Shown here in pieces: positions 12,303 through 24,213 of a stretch of DNA of 64,000 nt (the stretch's first letter is position 1; each line of letters begins with the position of its first letter). The stretch comes from Eretmocerus hayati. Taxonomy: Eukaryota; Arthropoda; Insecta; Hymenoptera; Aphelinidae. The position numbers and the translations under genes were made by a program. The stretch spans positions 12,283,268-12,347,267 of the forward strand of contig CM056744.1 in NCBI GenBank assembly GCA_029851415.1. Direction: 5' to 3'. The notes under the pieces were generated by a model. The model was not told the origin of the DNA. It did no database searches and saw only the letters and a program-made list of their open reading frames with translations.

Positions 12303-15300
12303 TGTCATCTTGAATCAGTTAGGACCCCGCTCATTCCTTATCGTATCTCGTGAAAAGTTCGACACTTGTTCGTCGCTTGATGGTGGTGGGAAGAGTGAGC
12401 TTCTTATAAAACGTTGCATAAAATAAGAAGATTCATCTACCGAACTTGCGAGAAAGAATTTTACTTTTTTGACAAATATTGCTCAAACACGCATGTATGC
12501 GTCCTAAGTAATTTGGAAGATTTTTGAAGATTGAGAAAGATGGATGAAAGTTTTCTCGTCTCGTTGATCAAATTTAATCAAGTAATTAATTATTCATGCC
12601 GAGGCATCGCTATTACGTGTGAGAGAAGAATTATGCAAGATGATATCATGGAGTGAAATTTTGGAAATACGTTGCATGAGTCGTTCAATTGAAATGGCTT
12701 ATCCTATGCGATAACGAACTTAACACATTTTCTGCGTTCTCATCTTTCAATCTTTGACAACTCAGACTTGCTCGGAAAATTCTTCCAAAATAATCTATCG
12801 TGATGGTTTGCTTCACCAAGGACGTAACCAACTAACCGAAAAAGAGTCTAGCTCTATATATGGGCGTTTTCACCGAATTGCGATGGTAGAGTTCAAAACC
12901 GAAATAAAATTACGAAAAAACAGGGTCACAACGAACGTGTTTAATTAAAACATTCGATTCTGTATTACAGGGGACCTTAGCTTGTTATCTACCACGAGCT
13001 TTGTGTGATCAAACGCGTTTCTCATAAAAAATGGGACAAAAAGTGCTCGTAAAATGACGAAGGCAACATTTTTTCCGTCCCTTGCACCTTTCTACGTGAT
13101 CTGGTATTCGATATTGCATTAGTAGAAATTTTTAAAATTTTTCAAAATCTTCCCAATACTTCGAAGAAAATGAAACGATTAAAAAATACCAGCATTTTTC
13201 GAAATATTGGACTTACTCTGATATAGCAAATCATTTTATGAATTTCTCCTTTCCTTATCTCAAAATAATCACATATAGTGAATGAATCAATTTGCGACAT
13301 GAAAACTCATCGCTTCATATACTAGAAAATAGGTCACAAAAATCACATAACCCGACAAAATTAGATTACGTGTAATAATATATGGGAGAAATTTCCACGA
13401 TCGAAACTTTTACCCACCGATAACAAGTACTCTTTCTTTCATCTTCTATACCATGCATGATACACTTCCTCACACAACCAATACGTTATACATGTAAACA
13501 CCAATATATAATATCTTATATGCAAAAAAGCGATGATACAAGTGATTACGCGCATGAATCGTTCAGCTTTTGAGCGTTGCACGATGAGCTAACATCTTCC
13601 AGGCTCTTGTAAATTTACAAGCTTTCACGAGCACATATATGCGCATGAATAATGCGTATTTTACGACTCGATCGTTAATTATTTATGTTATATGGGCCCG
13701 TTCTATATTATATACAAGTATATATCGAAGAAAGCTGATTTGCGGAAATATGTCGACTTGAACATTAACTTATTATATTCAATTTTGGCTGTATATACGG
13801 GACTTCCTTATTTTACACAAAGTCACAACTTTTGATTAATCCTGAATTTCATAGCCCATCGTTTGAACGAGATTGGATTTTATGTGGAAAAATGAGCTTT
13901 GTTTATACTGGTTTTATGCAGAAAATTTGTACACGGGAGTTGGAGAAGGTTGTGCGTGTAATTGACGTACTCAGCACACTATTTAATACAAAAATTAGGT
14001 CCAGGACTTTTTTGGAAAGAAAAATTTTTTTGAAATGTGCTCATGAGCTAGACTTTCTGTAATAGACTGAAGGAAAAGTAGGTTAAGAATAAGATCGAAT
14101 CGAATATCGATATATCGATTGATCGATAATTCGTTGGACATGACAGACAATCATCCAAGAATACATTGCGAGAAACATTGTACATACAAGATATCAAATT
14201 TGCATCTTATCATGATCAATTTCACGAGCACACATCTACCGTGTCATACTTGATACAACATTTACAAACAAACAAACCGTATGAATGAAAGACTCCATGT
14301 ACAAAATAAAGATCGACATACTAATACGTACATGCAAACATACTCAAAAGTATATGACTCAACGACCATGTTACAATAAAAGACAGTACAAATGTTGAAA
14401 ACTTATCAGTTATGAGTTGACCGAGATCTCGTTATATGTTTCACGTCTTGTTCTGCGTTTTGAATTTTTTATTAGTCGAAAAGAGTAATGTGGTGAAAGC
14501 CATTATTACCTTGTGTTCACAAACATAAAAAGTTGAACTTCCGGATCTCGTGGGATACTTTTGACTTCTTTTTTCTTTTTGGCCTCACCTCACTCATATA
14601 TTCATACTTACATATATGTTATTAAGGATTCTTGTGGAGTGTACAAATATGGTGATTTTGCATGTTACTCACGTTTCATCAATTGTTTACTTGTGGTCAT
14701 GATTCTGTTGAAGATCTTATCATGTACCACTGCTGAGAAGAGATTTTATTTTACTTGGATGGAATCAGTTTCACACCTGAAAAAATGTAGACCGCTCCCG
14801 TTTTTCTGAGAAAGTTTCTTCTACAGCGATGCTTATGTGATACCACTCCTTGCGCGAGCAGTACATTCTGTGATCTCAATTTCCGTTCTCGTTAGTTTTT
14901 CTCATCAGTCTTTCAATATTTTTTTTTTATTCATTCACTTTCTTGGACTCATCCATCACTGCACCTAAAACCGTATTTCTGATGATCCGAATTTCATCCG
15001 CGAGTTAGAAACTAAGATACGAAATCACGCACTAGACGATCGGTCTCTTTAGTCTTATTTAAAATTCTTCAGAATTTCTTCCATACAATCCAAAAAAATA
15101 CTCAAAAATATTCCAAGTGTATCCTATTTTTCTCAATGAATCTATTCAAATTGAAAATTAATATAATACTCTAGACCACATTCATCCGAACATATCAATA
15201 TTTTTTGCCACCCATCAAAACCAGATGCATTTAAACAAAAGTATGATTCATACTTCACATATGTTCATTATATCGTGCCCACAATATCTCTTACTTTGCA

Positions 15301-15983
15301 CACTCGACAAGCCAGAGACGCACGTTTTCACCCGATAATCTTTGACCATGACACCATCAACATTAAATTCGCAATATGTATTTCTCTTTGCCACACTAAC
15401 AATATTATTATCCTTATCTAATATACACCCACAATAGCTCCAACAATTTCCTTATAACTCGGAAAATTACTCATATCTCTTCCTCAACTCAAACGAATTG
15501 TTATAGTCACACCTGAAAGAAAACTATTTCCCAACGTCCATCACACTCCAGAAAGTTTTTAAAAAAGATAGAAAAATCGTTTGGTATTTCCATTAGCGAA
15601 TGTTTGAATTTTGTCGACGCCTACGCGTCTTTCAATAACTTCCACAGAGTTTAGAGAAAAGAGGCTATCTTTTCTGACAACCTACGAGGATATGAATGTC
15701 TTTTCACATTCTTTTTCTCATCTTTCTTGACGTTAGGATTGAATAATAAAAGGCGATTTCAGCTTGAATTATTAGTTGTCATACTATAAATGGAATGACC
15801 CCATCTTGCAAACAAGATATTTTTCTTAATTCATTAATTTGCCTGATGTTTATTCAATTATTGATATAATTTTTAATTTTAATGATATCTGACTCGTTGT
15901 AGCATGATTCAAATGGCCATGTTTGTCATTGATTCCCAGGAAATCATTTTATCATAAAATTTAAAAAATAGATAAAATACAAT

Positions 15984-16524
15984 TTTTGCAACTGTGTGCG
16001 CGAAGTTGTAAAAAAATGAGACTTCTCTTCATTATTTACAGTGCGAGAAGTAATGCGTGAATGACTTCTCGCACAGTTTTACATTTACGCACTGGTGAAG
16101 TGTGCGTAAATGTAACTTCTCGCTCAAATGCATTTTCATTTACGCACAGTTCCAAAATATGATGTCACGTCATCCCTCTGAATTTCGCCTTTCTTGAAAA
16201 CTTCGTTCTCAAGATGATCTTGCTCGGACAGTGGTGCATTTAATTACAACTTCGCGCACAGTTGCAAAAAATAGTATACGCAACACGTGCGAGAAGTTTC
16301 CGCACACGTTGCCAACTCGCGCGAGAAGTAACATTTACGCACACTTCGAAACTTCTCGCACACCTAGAAGTACATATTTACGCACGCTCGCTTCGCGAGC
16401 ATGCGTAAATGTGTTCTTCTGGGTGTGCGAGAAGTTTCGAAGTGTGCGTAAATGTTACTTCTCGCACTCGTTTGGCAACTTGTGCGGAAATTGACCTTCT
16501 CGCACTTGTTACGTAATATACTAT
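15984..16524. mobile_element. Compound foldback element, about 540 bp
   Basis: The region is a nested set of inverted repeats made from a few recurring words. An outer pair joins 15984-16010 to 16245-16270 (TTTTGCAACTGTG and GCGCGAAGTTGTA, inverted). Inside it are two perfect small hairpins, 16041-16051/16064-16074 (GTGCGAGAAGT) and 16081-16092/16102-16113 (ACATTTACGCAC). Next to it is a large hairpin, 16271-16524, centred on a GCTCGC-TTC-GCGAGC stem-loop at 16386-16400. The words GTGCGAGAAGT and TTTACGCAC recur many times in both orientations. No protein is encoded. A foldback-type DNA transposon, or a palindrome-amplified remnant, is the best description. Related words occur at 19202-19269. 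No target duplication could be fixed. Confidence 0.75.
16271..16524. repeat. Large imperfect palindrome (254 bp)
   Basis: The left arm begins ATAGTATACGCAACACGTGC and its inverse runs to the right end at 16524, with mismatches and a few small gaps. The two arms meet at the GCTCGC/GCGAGC loop near 16393. The inner 60-70 bp of each arm (GTAACATTTACGCACACTTC and its inverse) match almost perfectly. It would extrude as a cruciform or, if transcribed, fold into a long RNA stem. Confidence 0.88.
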
Positions 16525-19070
16525 TTGACTATTTCACCAAGTGAAGAGGTTTCACCAAGAGGTGGCTCACAAATGATTAACAAAATAGCCTTTCACATAG
16601 AGTCTAGTAATGTATTAATTCCCCACCTCGATTATCACTGAATATTCATCATATTCAAATGATGACATCTTAATTTGGAAATGATGCCTCTTCGCGAGCG
16701 AAATTAACGGTTATGATCATCATTCGTACGTCAATACCGACTCTTCCCATTCAATTCATCTCTTTTCATCCCATTCACTATTATGACCATTCATCAATTA
16801 ACGAGTCATTCTCAACTCAGATTTCTAGCGTTGCACTCATAAGATTATCGTGATTTGAACTTGCATTCACACTTATTATCACAAAAGTACAGTAATGCCA
16901 ACTTTTATATTTTACGTGACATTTTCACCATACACATGAATACACAGTCGGAAGTATAAATACTACGTAATATATCTTATGGTACGGATGATGGAAAGTT
17001 TCGATTTTGGTGATGATATTTAAACATGATGATTACAGAGTTGCAATTCTTGATCAAAATCGTAATGTAATCCAAACGATACCCTGATATGTAATTTATA
17101 TTCCAATTTTTCTATTCATCCCACTTCATATCATTCCAAGATTCCATCCAAATCTCCCACGTTTCGAAATTTTTTTCAGATTCTGACCTAACCTATATCT
17201 CATGCACATATTTGCACATATTTTTACGTGTGAAAAGTTCTCGTTATATACTTTAAGATGCAATTTTGCAAATCTTATCTGACACTCGTTAAACTCGATC
17301 CTTTGCGAGACCACGATTTCGTATTGCATTCATTGTAACCTCGACAATGGAAAATTATCTCAGTAGTGAGCAAGTGAGTATAGATATATTTCAAAGAAGC
17401 CACCTGATGCTAGAGTTTCTGCAGACTCAATGGGTAAAACAATTGTAGTATCACATTTTGCACTTGCAGATATATGATGATGATGATCAGTGATGACTCG
17501 TTTCTTGAGTGAGAAGAGGTTAGGTGGAAGAATCACACATTGTCAGCTGTATTACCATGCAGAAATATAAGATTCGAGTTGTTGTGATTATGTGCGATTT
17601 TTTTCATAATGCCTCGCTTTGGATGAGTCACAATTTTTTCAGGCAAATATCTTCAGAAGGGACAATTACTCTTCATTCAAAATTAACATGACTTCCTCAT
17701 TCAACATTTTTATGTGACTGCCGAAGAGAACTGTTTCGTGATAATTAACCGATTTGAAATTGGAGATTTTGTGTTTGTGAATATGGTCGAGCAATTTATC
17801 GATATCTCGAATAAAATTCGATAATTGAATCCACCTGAGTCCCTTTGAAATTTTCGGAAAAAGAAGCACGGATGAAAAAATTGCTCCTCAGTCAAGACTG
17901 TTGTGGAAGATTTACAGTTAAGAATTGTTGTTCCTTGAAATAATGTACTATAGTAATTTTTAATGAATTTCGTAGATTCTGACCGAATGCTGAATATTTC
18001 ACATTTGCAGAATGTCATATTTCATGCTGAATAGAATGATATCTGTTTGAAAAATGGCCACTTATGAGCAAATGTCATGAATTAATCAAAATAAAATGCA
18101 ATCGCAGCCAGATTAAGCGCACGCCGCCCGGTTTTGTTGCGCTAATCGATCCGCTCACGCAAAATTTACCGTCCTATCCTTCATAATACATATAATGGAC
18201 TTTCGTAACGTAAAATATATCGTTTAAGTTTACCAGTCCAATTTTACAGTCAATTACAATCTTGCACATTTTATGTACACTGCAAATTTTCTATCCAAGA
18301 TCGATGAGGTACCAGTTTGTTGTTAATTAGCCTGGACAACTTGAAAATTCCATGTAAGGAATTGAATGGATGAAAATAATTTGGAAAATTGTGTCGAGTG
18401 AGCATTTAATTTTGAAAGATTGGTGTGAAGTTCAGATTGATGTTTCTTTACTTTAATGTGACCTTAGAAGGACTGTAAAAGCTTCCACCTCCGCAAATGA
18501 TGTATCTGTATTGTAACATGTTTCCTTGGCTCAATCGAGTTGTTTATAAAAGGAGTGTTTGCATCAGTTCAACGTCTTTGTGTCGAGTGAAGATGCGAAT
18601 GAAGGTTTTGAATGAATAATGGGGAAGACGATTATTAGTGTTGCAAGAGTAATAAAGATGATTGTTACCTCATTCAATGAAATTGAGGCGATGATGGGCT
18701 TCTTTTTTTAGCATTTTTGTAGTTCTTGACCTCAGTCTCCTGAATCGGGATGTGATATTGAATTTTTTTTATATACTTACAGTATTAAATAGCCGTGGAT
18801 TATGAGAATACAAAAAGTTTTCATCATTGCAGCAATCAATCAATTTGTGATGATTACGATTGATGAGTGGTGATTGATGATTATCAAAGATGGAAAAATT
18901 CATGCAATGAACAAAAAGTTATCTCGAGAAACTAATTTGCAAAGCACATAGTGAAGACACGTATCTTCAATTTCATAATTTCTGAATATTTTTAATTTAT
19001 CCTGGAATCTCAATTGAAAATTTTGTTTGGAAACATCTAGAAAGATATAATTGCACTCTCAATAGAACAT
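16525..19070. other. AT-rich stretch, no gene seen
   Basis: No supported exon or RNA gene. Contains a CCTAACCTA telomere-type motif at 17187-17195 and the GC-rich hairpin listed at 18111-18147. Confidence 0.6.
18111..18147. repeat. GC-rich stem-loop
   Basis: GATTAAGCGCA at the left is answered by TGCGCTAATC at the right (one bulged base) around a GC-rich loop, within otherwise AT-rich DNA. Role unknown. It could be a relic of a larger inverted repeat. Confidence 0.55.
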
Positions 19071-19192
19071 TTCGATGCAAGGGCGTAAAACGTTTTGTTC
19101 GCGTCCGAGTGATGGGTTTCCGGCCCGAGCCGCAGGCGAGGGTCGGAATCACCACGAGGATGCGAATAATAGGTTTTACGGCCGTGTATCGA
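19071..19192. mobile_element. Foldback remnant, GC-rich centre
   Basis: Left arm words TTCGATGCAAGGGCGTAAAA and TTCGCGTCC are answered in reverse by GGATGCGAA, TTTTACGGCCGTG and ATCGAA at the right. The centre near 19131 is GC-rich (CCGGCCCGAGCCGCAGGCGA), clearly unlike its surroundings. It is followed after nine bases by a second inverted pair (19202-19269). No protein is encoded. Likely a decayed foldback or MITE. Confidence 0.65.
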
Positions 19193-19201
19193 ACTATACT
19201 T

Positions 19202-19269
19202 TTCGATAAACTGTGAGTAAAAGTCGACAAACTGTGCGCAAAGTGCACTTTTACGCACAGTGTATCGAA
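19202..19269. repeat. Inverted repeat with TTTTACGCACAGT module
   Basis: TTCGATAAACTGTGAGTAAA at the left matches the inverse of TTTTACGCACAGTGTATCGAA at the right with few mismatches. The TTACGCAC word is shared with the compound foldback at 15984-16524, which suggests related families 3 kb apart. Confidence 0.7.
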
Positions 19270-20648
19270 GAATCTTTTTCGAAAAACTTCAATCATTTGG
19301 TCAGATATCCAACCAGCTGGTTGATCCTGGTTGGAAATGCAACTAATCTTTTGCATCGCGTCCTAAGAATCATGATCTCGCACTCATGAATGGGGCCATT
19401 TTTCATTTTTGAAAAGAAAGGAAAAATTTTCTCTATTTAAAAAAGTACATGTCTGACCTATTTTAACTTCACTATTTCTACTTAGGCAGTTAGGAAATCA
19501 GTCCCTCAGACCCAAAACAGCCGAATGAATACGGTGCAAAATTTTTTTTTATTCTGAGGGCCCCAAATCGCGCTTGCAGATATCAATTCTGGTCCAGAGT
19601 CAGAAAAAAAATGTTGTCCTTCCATAATAATTGCTCCCCTCGCCTCCCTCCTTCTTTCATTAGAATGAGCTGAATTTTGAATCGGCCAACAACTATCATC
19701 GCGTGATCTTATAAATTTTTCTCACACGCTTGCGGCAGTGTATACCCATACCAGACTATCTATACCTAATATCTTCACCCCAAGTAAACAATCGTCACAT
19801 TTTTTTTCTATTTCGCACTCCTGCACGCAATAACATAGCAAAATCAACGCCTTGCATGCACTTTTCGATGCCGCAAAATCATTACATAAATGCGCTTGTA
19901 TATATGAGCCCCTGCAGTTGTTGGCCGATTACGTAAATAATGAGAGAGCTATACTTGGGCTGTACACAAATACATATATGTGCAAATAAATGGATATGTG
20001 GAAGAAGTTAGGTACGTAGGTATGCATGAAGAAGGGAAATTACAAGGCGAGGAAATGGAATAGGCGGTAAATGCGATCTGACGCGCCCTTAAATATAGCC
20101 TTTACCTCTGTAGGTGATGATCTATAGTGTAGAGCTTGAGGAAAATTAGCTTCGGTTGTATAAGTACTTATTATTCGTTGACCTTTTCTGATTTGTCTGC
20201 GACAGGTGTTGGAGTCTGCATATTATTTCAAATTGTTTTTTGAACTCGTACAGTGTCCTTTGGTCCTCTGAATTAGTTCTCAAAGCGTATGAATAGTTTA
20301 TGAATTGATTAGAAACGTGGGAAATCTTTAGTGAATTTTCATGAGTCTTGCAGGAATTGTTGGAAAATATAACGGTAGGAGTTAAATTGATACGTTTTCC
20401 TGGAGGTTCGAACGAGCAATTTTCAATCTCATTGACGGAGACGATCTTTTCTAATCTTTACGGAAATATTATGCTATTTATCGGGATGAAACTTTTCCAT
20501 TTGAGGAATTTCTCACGTTGAAAATGTTTTGAACGAATTATAATCCATGATGGGACGTAAACAATGAATTTTCCTGAATCCCATGGAATTTTAATCATAA
20601 TATTATGTGTCATCTGATCAATAACATTTTGTTGACTTTGAACTTTGT

Positions 20649-20682
20649 CTAATGAGAATTCGTTTTTCTGTTTCAGGTGAGT
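20649..20682 (+). promoter_or_regulatory. Candidate recursive (ratchet) splice site
   Basis: In order on the plus strand: CTAAT branch-point motif at 20649-20653, a T-rich tract at 20661-20673, TTTCAG ending at 20676, and GTGAGT at 20677-20682. A 3' splice site is therefore fused directly to a good 5' splice site with no exon between. The branch A (20652) is 24 nt from the AG, a normal spacing for an insect intron. This layout is the known signature of recursive splice sites in long insect introns. A second site of the same design lies at 45862-45897 on the same strand. If real, it means this DNA is transcribed rightwards as part of a long intron. Not proven without RNA data. Confidence 0.45.
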
Positions 20683-22175
20683 TTGGATTACGACTTGAAA
20701 TTCTCTACCAACCAAGTAAGCTACACTCCCCCCCCCCTTCATTGAACCAACAACAACTTACCCAAATCTTTCCTGAGCTCAATCCAATAATTCTTTCAAA
20801 AAAATCTGATCCTCGTGTTAATTTTGTCGTATGACAGACTAGAATTCAACTAGTTCTTCACTAAAAGAACAAATTACGACGATCTTGGTGGTCCACAGTC
20901 GTTTCAATTCAGCCTAAATATCACAACAGAACAAATACATTCATTTCATAATTTCCACGAATGAAAACAGTCCAGCTACGATAATACACTTATGCACATG
21001 TCATACTGTATCATCAAAAATCGAACGTGACACTATGCGAGGACATGTATTAGGCTTAGTTTTCATTTTGAATCAGGGATAGTGTCATTGCCGAGATTAT
21101 TACGCTCACGCCCAAAGATATTACGTTTCCAGATATATAAATGAACTGTGAGCCGAGAATCGCGTGACACCGACCGCGACTCACTTCTGTGTCTAGTATA
21201 TTTCCCTTCTCTTGTTCTTGTTTCAATGTGATAATTACATGTGTTGTTACCAGTGTAATGTTAATGCAAAAGCGTAAAGGTCGTTTGCAATTCTAAGCGA
21301 TGCTATTTACACCATAGGTACATGTCATGTTGATTGTAGGAAAAATTTCTCTAGGAAATCATTTATGTTGTGTATCTAGAGTCTTACATTCGAGGTGAAA
21401 GGAATTGAAAATAATCTCTGTGTACCAAGCCTAGGCGAAATCTGACGAATTTCTCATGTAAAATTAATCTAGTTTCTCTGTAGTCTTCAGGTATCAAAAT
21501 TTGACTAATAAATATTTCCAGTTTTCTTACTTTGGGATACGATTATGATGTTCATCAATTGTTGAAATCATCAAAATCATTTCAATTCAGATCACATTTT
21601 CTCGAATCAAAAAAGATCTGAATAAACTTTTTTTGTTGATAATATTTCGCGATGAAACTGCAATAAAGCTAGCAAAATTGGATAAAGTGCAAAGAACTGA
21701 TCCCCACTCTTTCTAATTGAATCAGCACTCTCAATTCTAACAAACAATTCAAGATTTCCAACCAAATTTTCCACTCAATAAACGAGAAAAACTAAAAGTT
21801 TTTGCTCAAATAATTCTCAAAGAATTTCCCACGGAATTCGGCAACTTGATTCTTGCGTTCAGCAAACGCGTAATTACTCACGCTTTCAAGAATTTTAATT
21901 ACTCCCTAGATTACAACCCATATATGTATGTATACACCCATACATAAACCATACACCAGTCTCGATGCAAAATGGCATTTTACAAACCACTCCTGCACAT
22001 AATAATGTACCAACGCATTTTCATCGACCTCGCTCACCTTACCGAGCAAAAAACATCTAGCCGCAGTTTATAAATGAACAAATTTGTATTTATCCGCACA
22101 CCTTTATAGAGAGTAGTTCGCACGTGAGATGATTATTGCGGGACTTTTGAACTCGTGGTATTGCTTTAAACTGGG

Positions 22176-22240
22176 TGACGACGATCACGACGACGACAAC
22201 AATAACGACAACGATGGTAAATAAGAAGAAAAAGAAGAAA
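22176..22240. repeat. Impure GAC/GAA trinucleotide tract
   Basis: A run of GAC, AAC and then GAA-type trinucleotides with interruptions. Simple-sequence DNA with no coding support. Confidence 0.7.
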
Positions 22241-24145
22241 ATTACTTACTGGTATAGATTGGAAAAAAATGACCGGGTTTCTTCTTGATGGTGTCGAGCT
22301 TTTAAACCGGTCGATTCTTGGACTTATCTTGAGGTTGTCGAACGTGACCTGGGTCAGATATGGGTATATATAGAGGGAAAATTATTGTAGAAATTGTATT
22401 TCATGAGGTGCGAAGAAGATTTTATGAAAGAGTAAAGTGTGTTTCACATACATACATTGTTAGATTTGTATGTGTGGTTTGAAAAAGTATTTTGCAGGAG
22501 TTGGGTTGAGCAAAAAAATTGTGATGAGTTTGCAACGATTGTAAAAAGAATCTGCTGAGTAGCAAACTGTCACAGGTGTTTCTGTACTGTTGGTGAATCA
22601 GCGAAATATTTGAACTGTTTCCTTTTCGAAGAATGATGTTTTGACAATTTTCAACTGGGTTTTCATTGCTTAGTTCTTTCAAATATGCATTTTGTTTCGA
22701 CCTGATGAATCACGGATGTGGTTTGATCATTGTAAAACTGTTCAAATCCCTGAATTTTCGAAGATTCCAGATTCTTATTATTATCAAAAATAGATTCTAC
22801 AAGACATCGATAGGATCAAAAATCAAAAAGAAAAAAAAAATAATTCTCATCATTCGTGTTTCTCTTTCACTGACTGACCTAACCTATGATAAAGTTGTTT
22901 CCCACATCGAAATAAATATTTTGAGATGCTCTAATTTGGGCTTGGAAGTTAGAATGTATATGAATACGAGAATCATGTCAAAAGCATGCATAGTTATCAT
23001 AGGGTAGCTGTGCTTTCTATGTCAAGTAGGTACAGCTAATCGTAATCGCATGTGATACGGTTATGGGCATATCTCGTGATATCCCGCTTCGCTGCAACTG
23101 TGGAACGCGCCGAATAGATGTTGTGAATAAGCTCCGAGGGAGGCCGGGATGCGTGATTATCTGAAAATTGAGACTTTTTGACTGATCTCGGCACGTTCAT
23201 CGTGGAATTTACCATATTATTATACTCATATACTCTTAGATGGGCTATTTTCATGTCACCGTTTGAATTATATTCTAGGATGAAAATGAGCAACTTTTTG
23301 CTCTAATCAGCGACCCAAAAAGCATATTTCTCATCATTGCATACTTTGTGCTTGTAACCATATAGTTTCTACGTTGTTGTACAAAGTCCAAATTTCGTAC
23401 TATTCTGTCATGGGACAAATACAGGATTTGATGATGATATGTTCGTCCTCGTGTCCGTCTCAACAAAGACTCAATCTTTTTGTAAAATTGATGTAGGTTT
23501 CTGATGTAGACGTCGATACGATCATTGATTCCTCACGTCTTATGATCTATAATTTATTCATAATTTATTCAAACTATTAAATAAATAAAAAATTCTCGGT
23601 ATGATACAATGTACACCATATCACCGTATTAGCTGTAAAACGCTCATTTTTGACAAAGAAAATGTCCATCACATTCAAATTCTCTAAAACTTGGCCCGCC
23701 AAGAATTTCCGCAAGTATCCAAGGCACATAGATAGCAATCTTGGTATTCCTCTTTCAAGTCATTGGCTTTAGAGTTATATTTTTGGCACGCTTCGCGTAT
23801 AAACCGACCATCCTCTCTGCGAATCGCATTCTACACGATATATCGTATACGCTTTCGTCGCTCTTTGTGAGAATAGCTCGTAACGGATTTTGTGAACAAG
23901 TGTTAGAGTCTCAATGAAACGAGTACGATGACATCCGTCGCGTAGAAAGCAAATTTATTTGACGTTTTGGTGACGGAATTACATATTTCGCATTGTGCAC
24001 ACTTATGTTTGATGTCTTATTGACAATTTTCTCGTTGTTTGTGGGTTCTTTCTCATTCTTTCATTAAGATTTGCCATCTTAAACTAAATTTCATTCACAA
24101 TTGACTTATTTTGAAATAATTTGATCTGGATTCCCATTCTTGCAG

Positions 24146-24213
24146 GTTGGGACTACTTTGACTCATGAAAAAAAGACTTTTTGTCCAGAATGCGTTATTT
24201 CGGTCAAATTTAG
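24146..24213 (+). CDS. Weak candidate exon, 68 bp
   Basis: A pyrimidine-rich tract ending in TTGCAG at 24145 precedes 22 open codons plus two bases, followed by AG-GTAAAA with the GT at 24214. Translation: VGTTLTHEKKTFCP, then ECVISVKF. It contains a CPEC pair that could suggest a metal-binding knuckle, but one such motif proves nothing. Length and both borders suit a small internal exon. A short open frame between chance splice motifs is nearly as likely. The AG also precedes GTTGGG, so it does not qualify as a recursive site. Confidence 0.18.

Larger units (their letters stand above)
8369..15983. other. Long AT-rich stretch, no gene seen
   Basis: No supported gene. Noted inside it: the (ATT)n and (CGT)n tracts listed separately; a locally GC-richer patch at 11940-12060 with a GGGTAG/CTACCC hairpin; a cluster of ATCGAT palindromes at 14105-14128; and a small GACGC/GCGTC hairpin at 15616-15629. 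Several frames of 60-120 codons have no domain, splice or composition support. Confidence 0.6.
19270..24145. other. AT-rich stretch with one recursive-splice-like site
   Basis: No supported gene apart from the splice-like signal at 20649-20682. Other small items: a C10 run at 20728-20737, a purine-rich GAC/GAA tract at 22176-22240, CCTAACCTA at 22878-22886, and a perfect 12-bp palindrome ACGATATATCGT at 23835-23846. Confidence 0.55.

Noticed and set aside
12973..13030. Possible exon after TGTATTACAG
   Set aside because: Only 18 open codons and no donor.
20728..20737. C10 run as a functional signal
   Set aside because: A single homopolymer run has no evident partner or context. Kept only as a note in the stretch entry.
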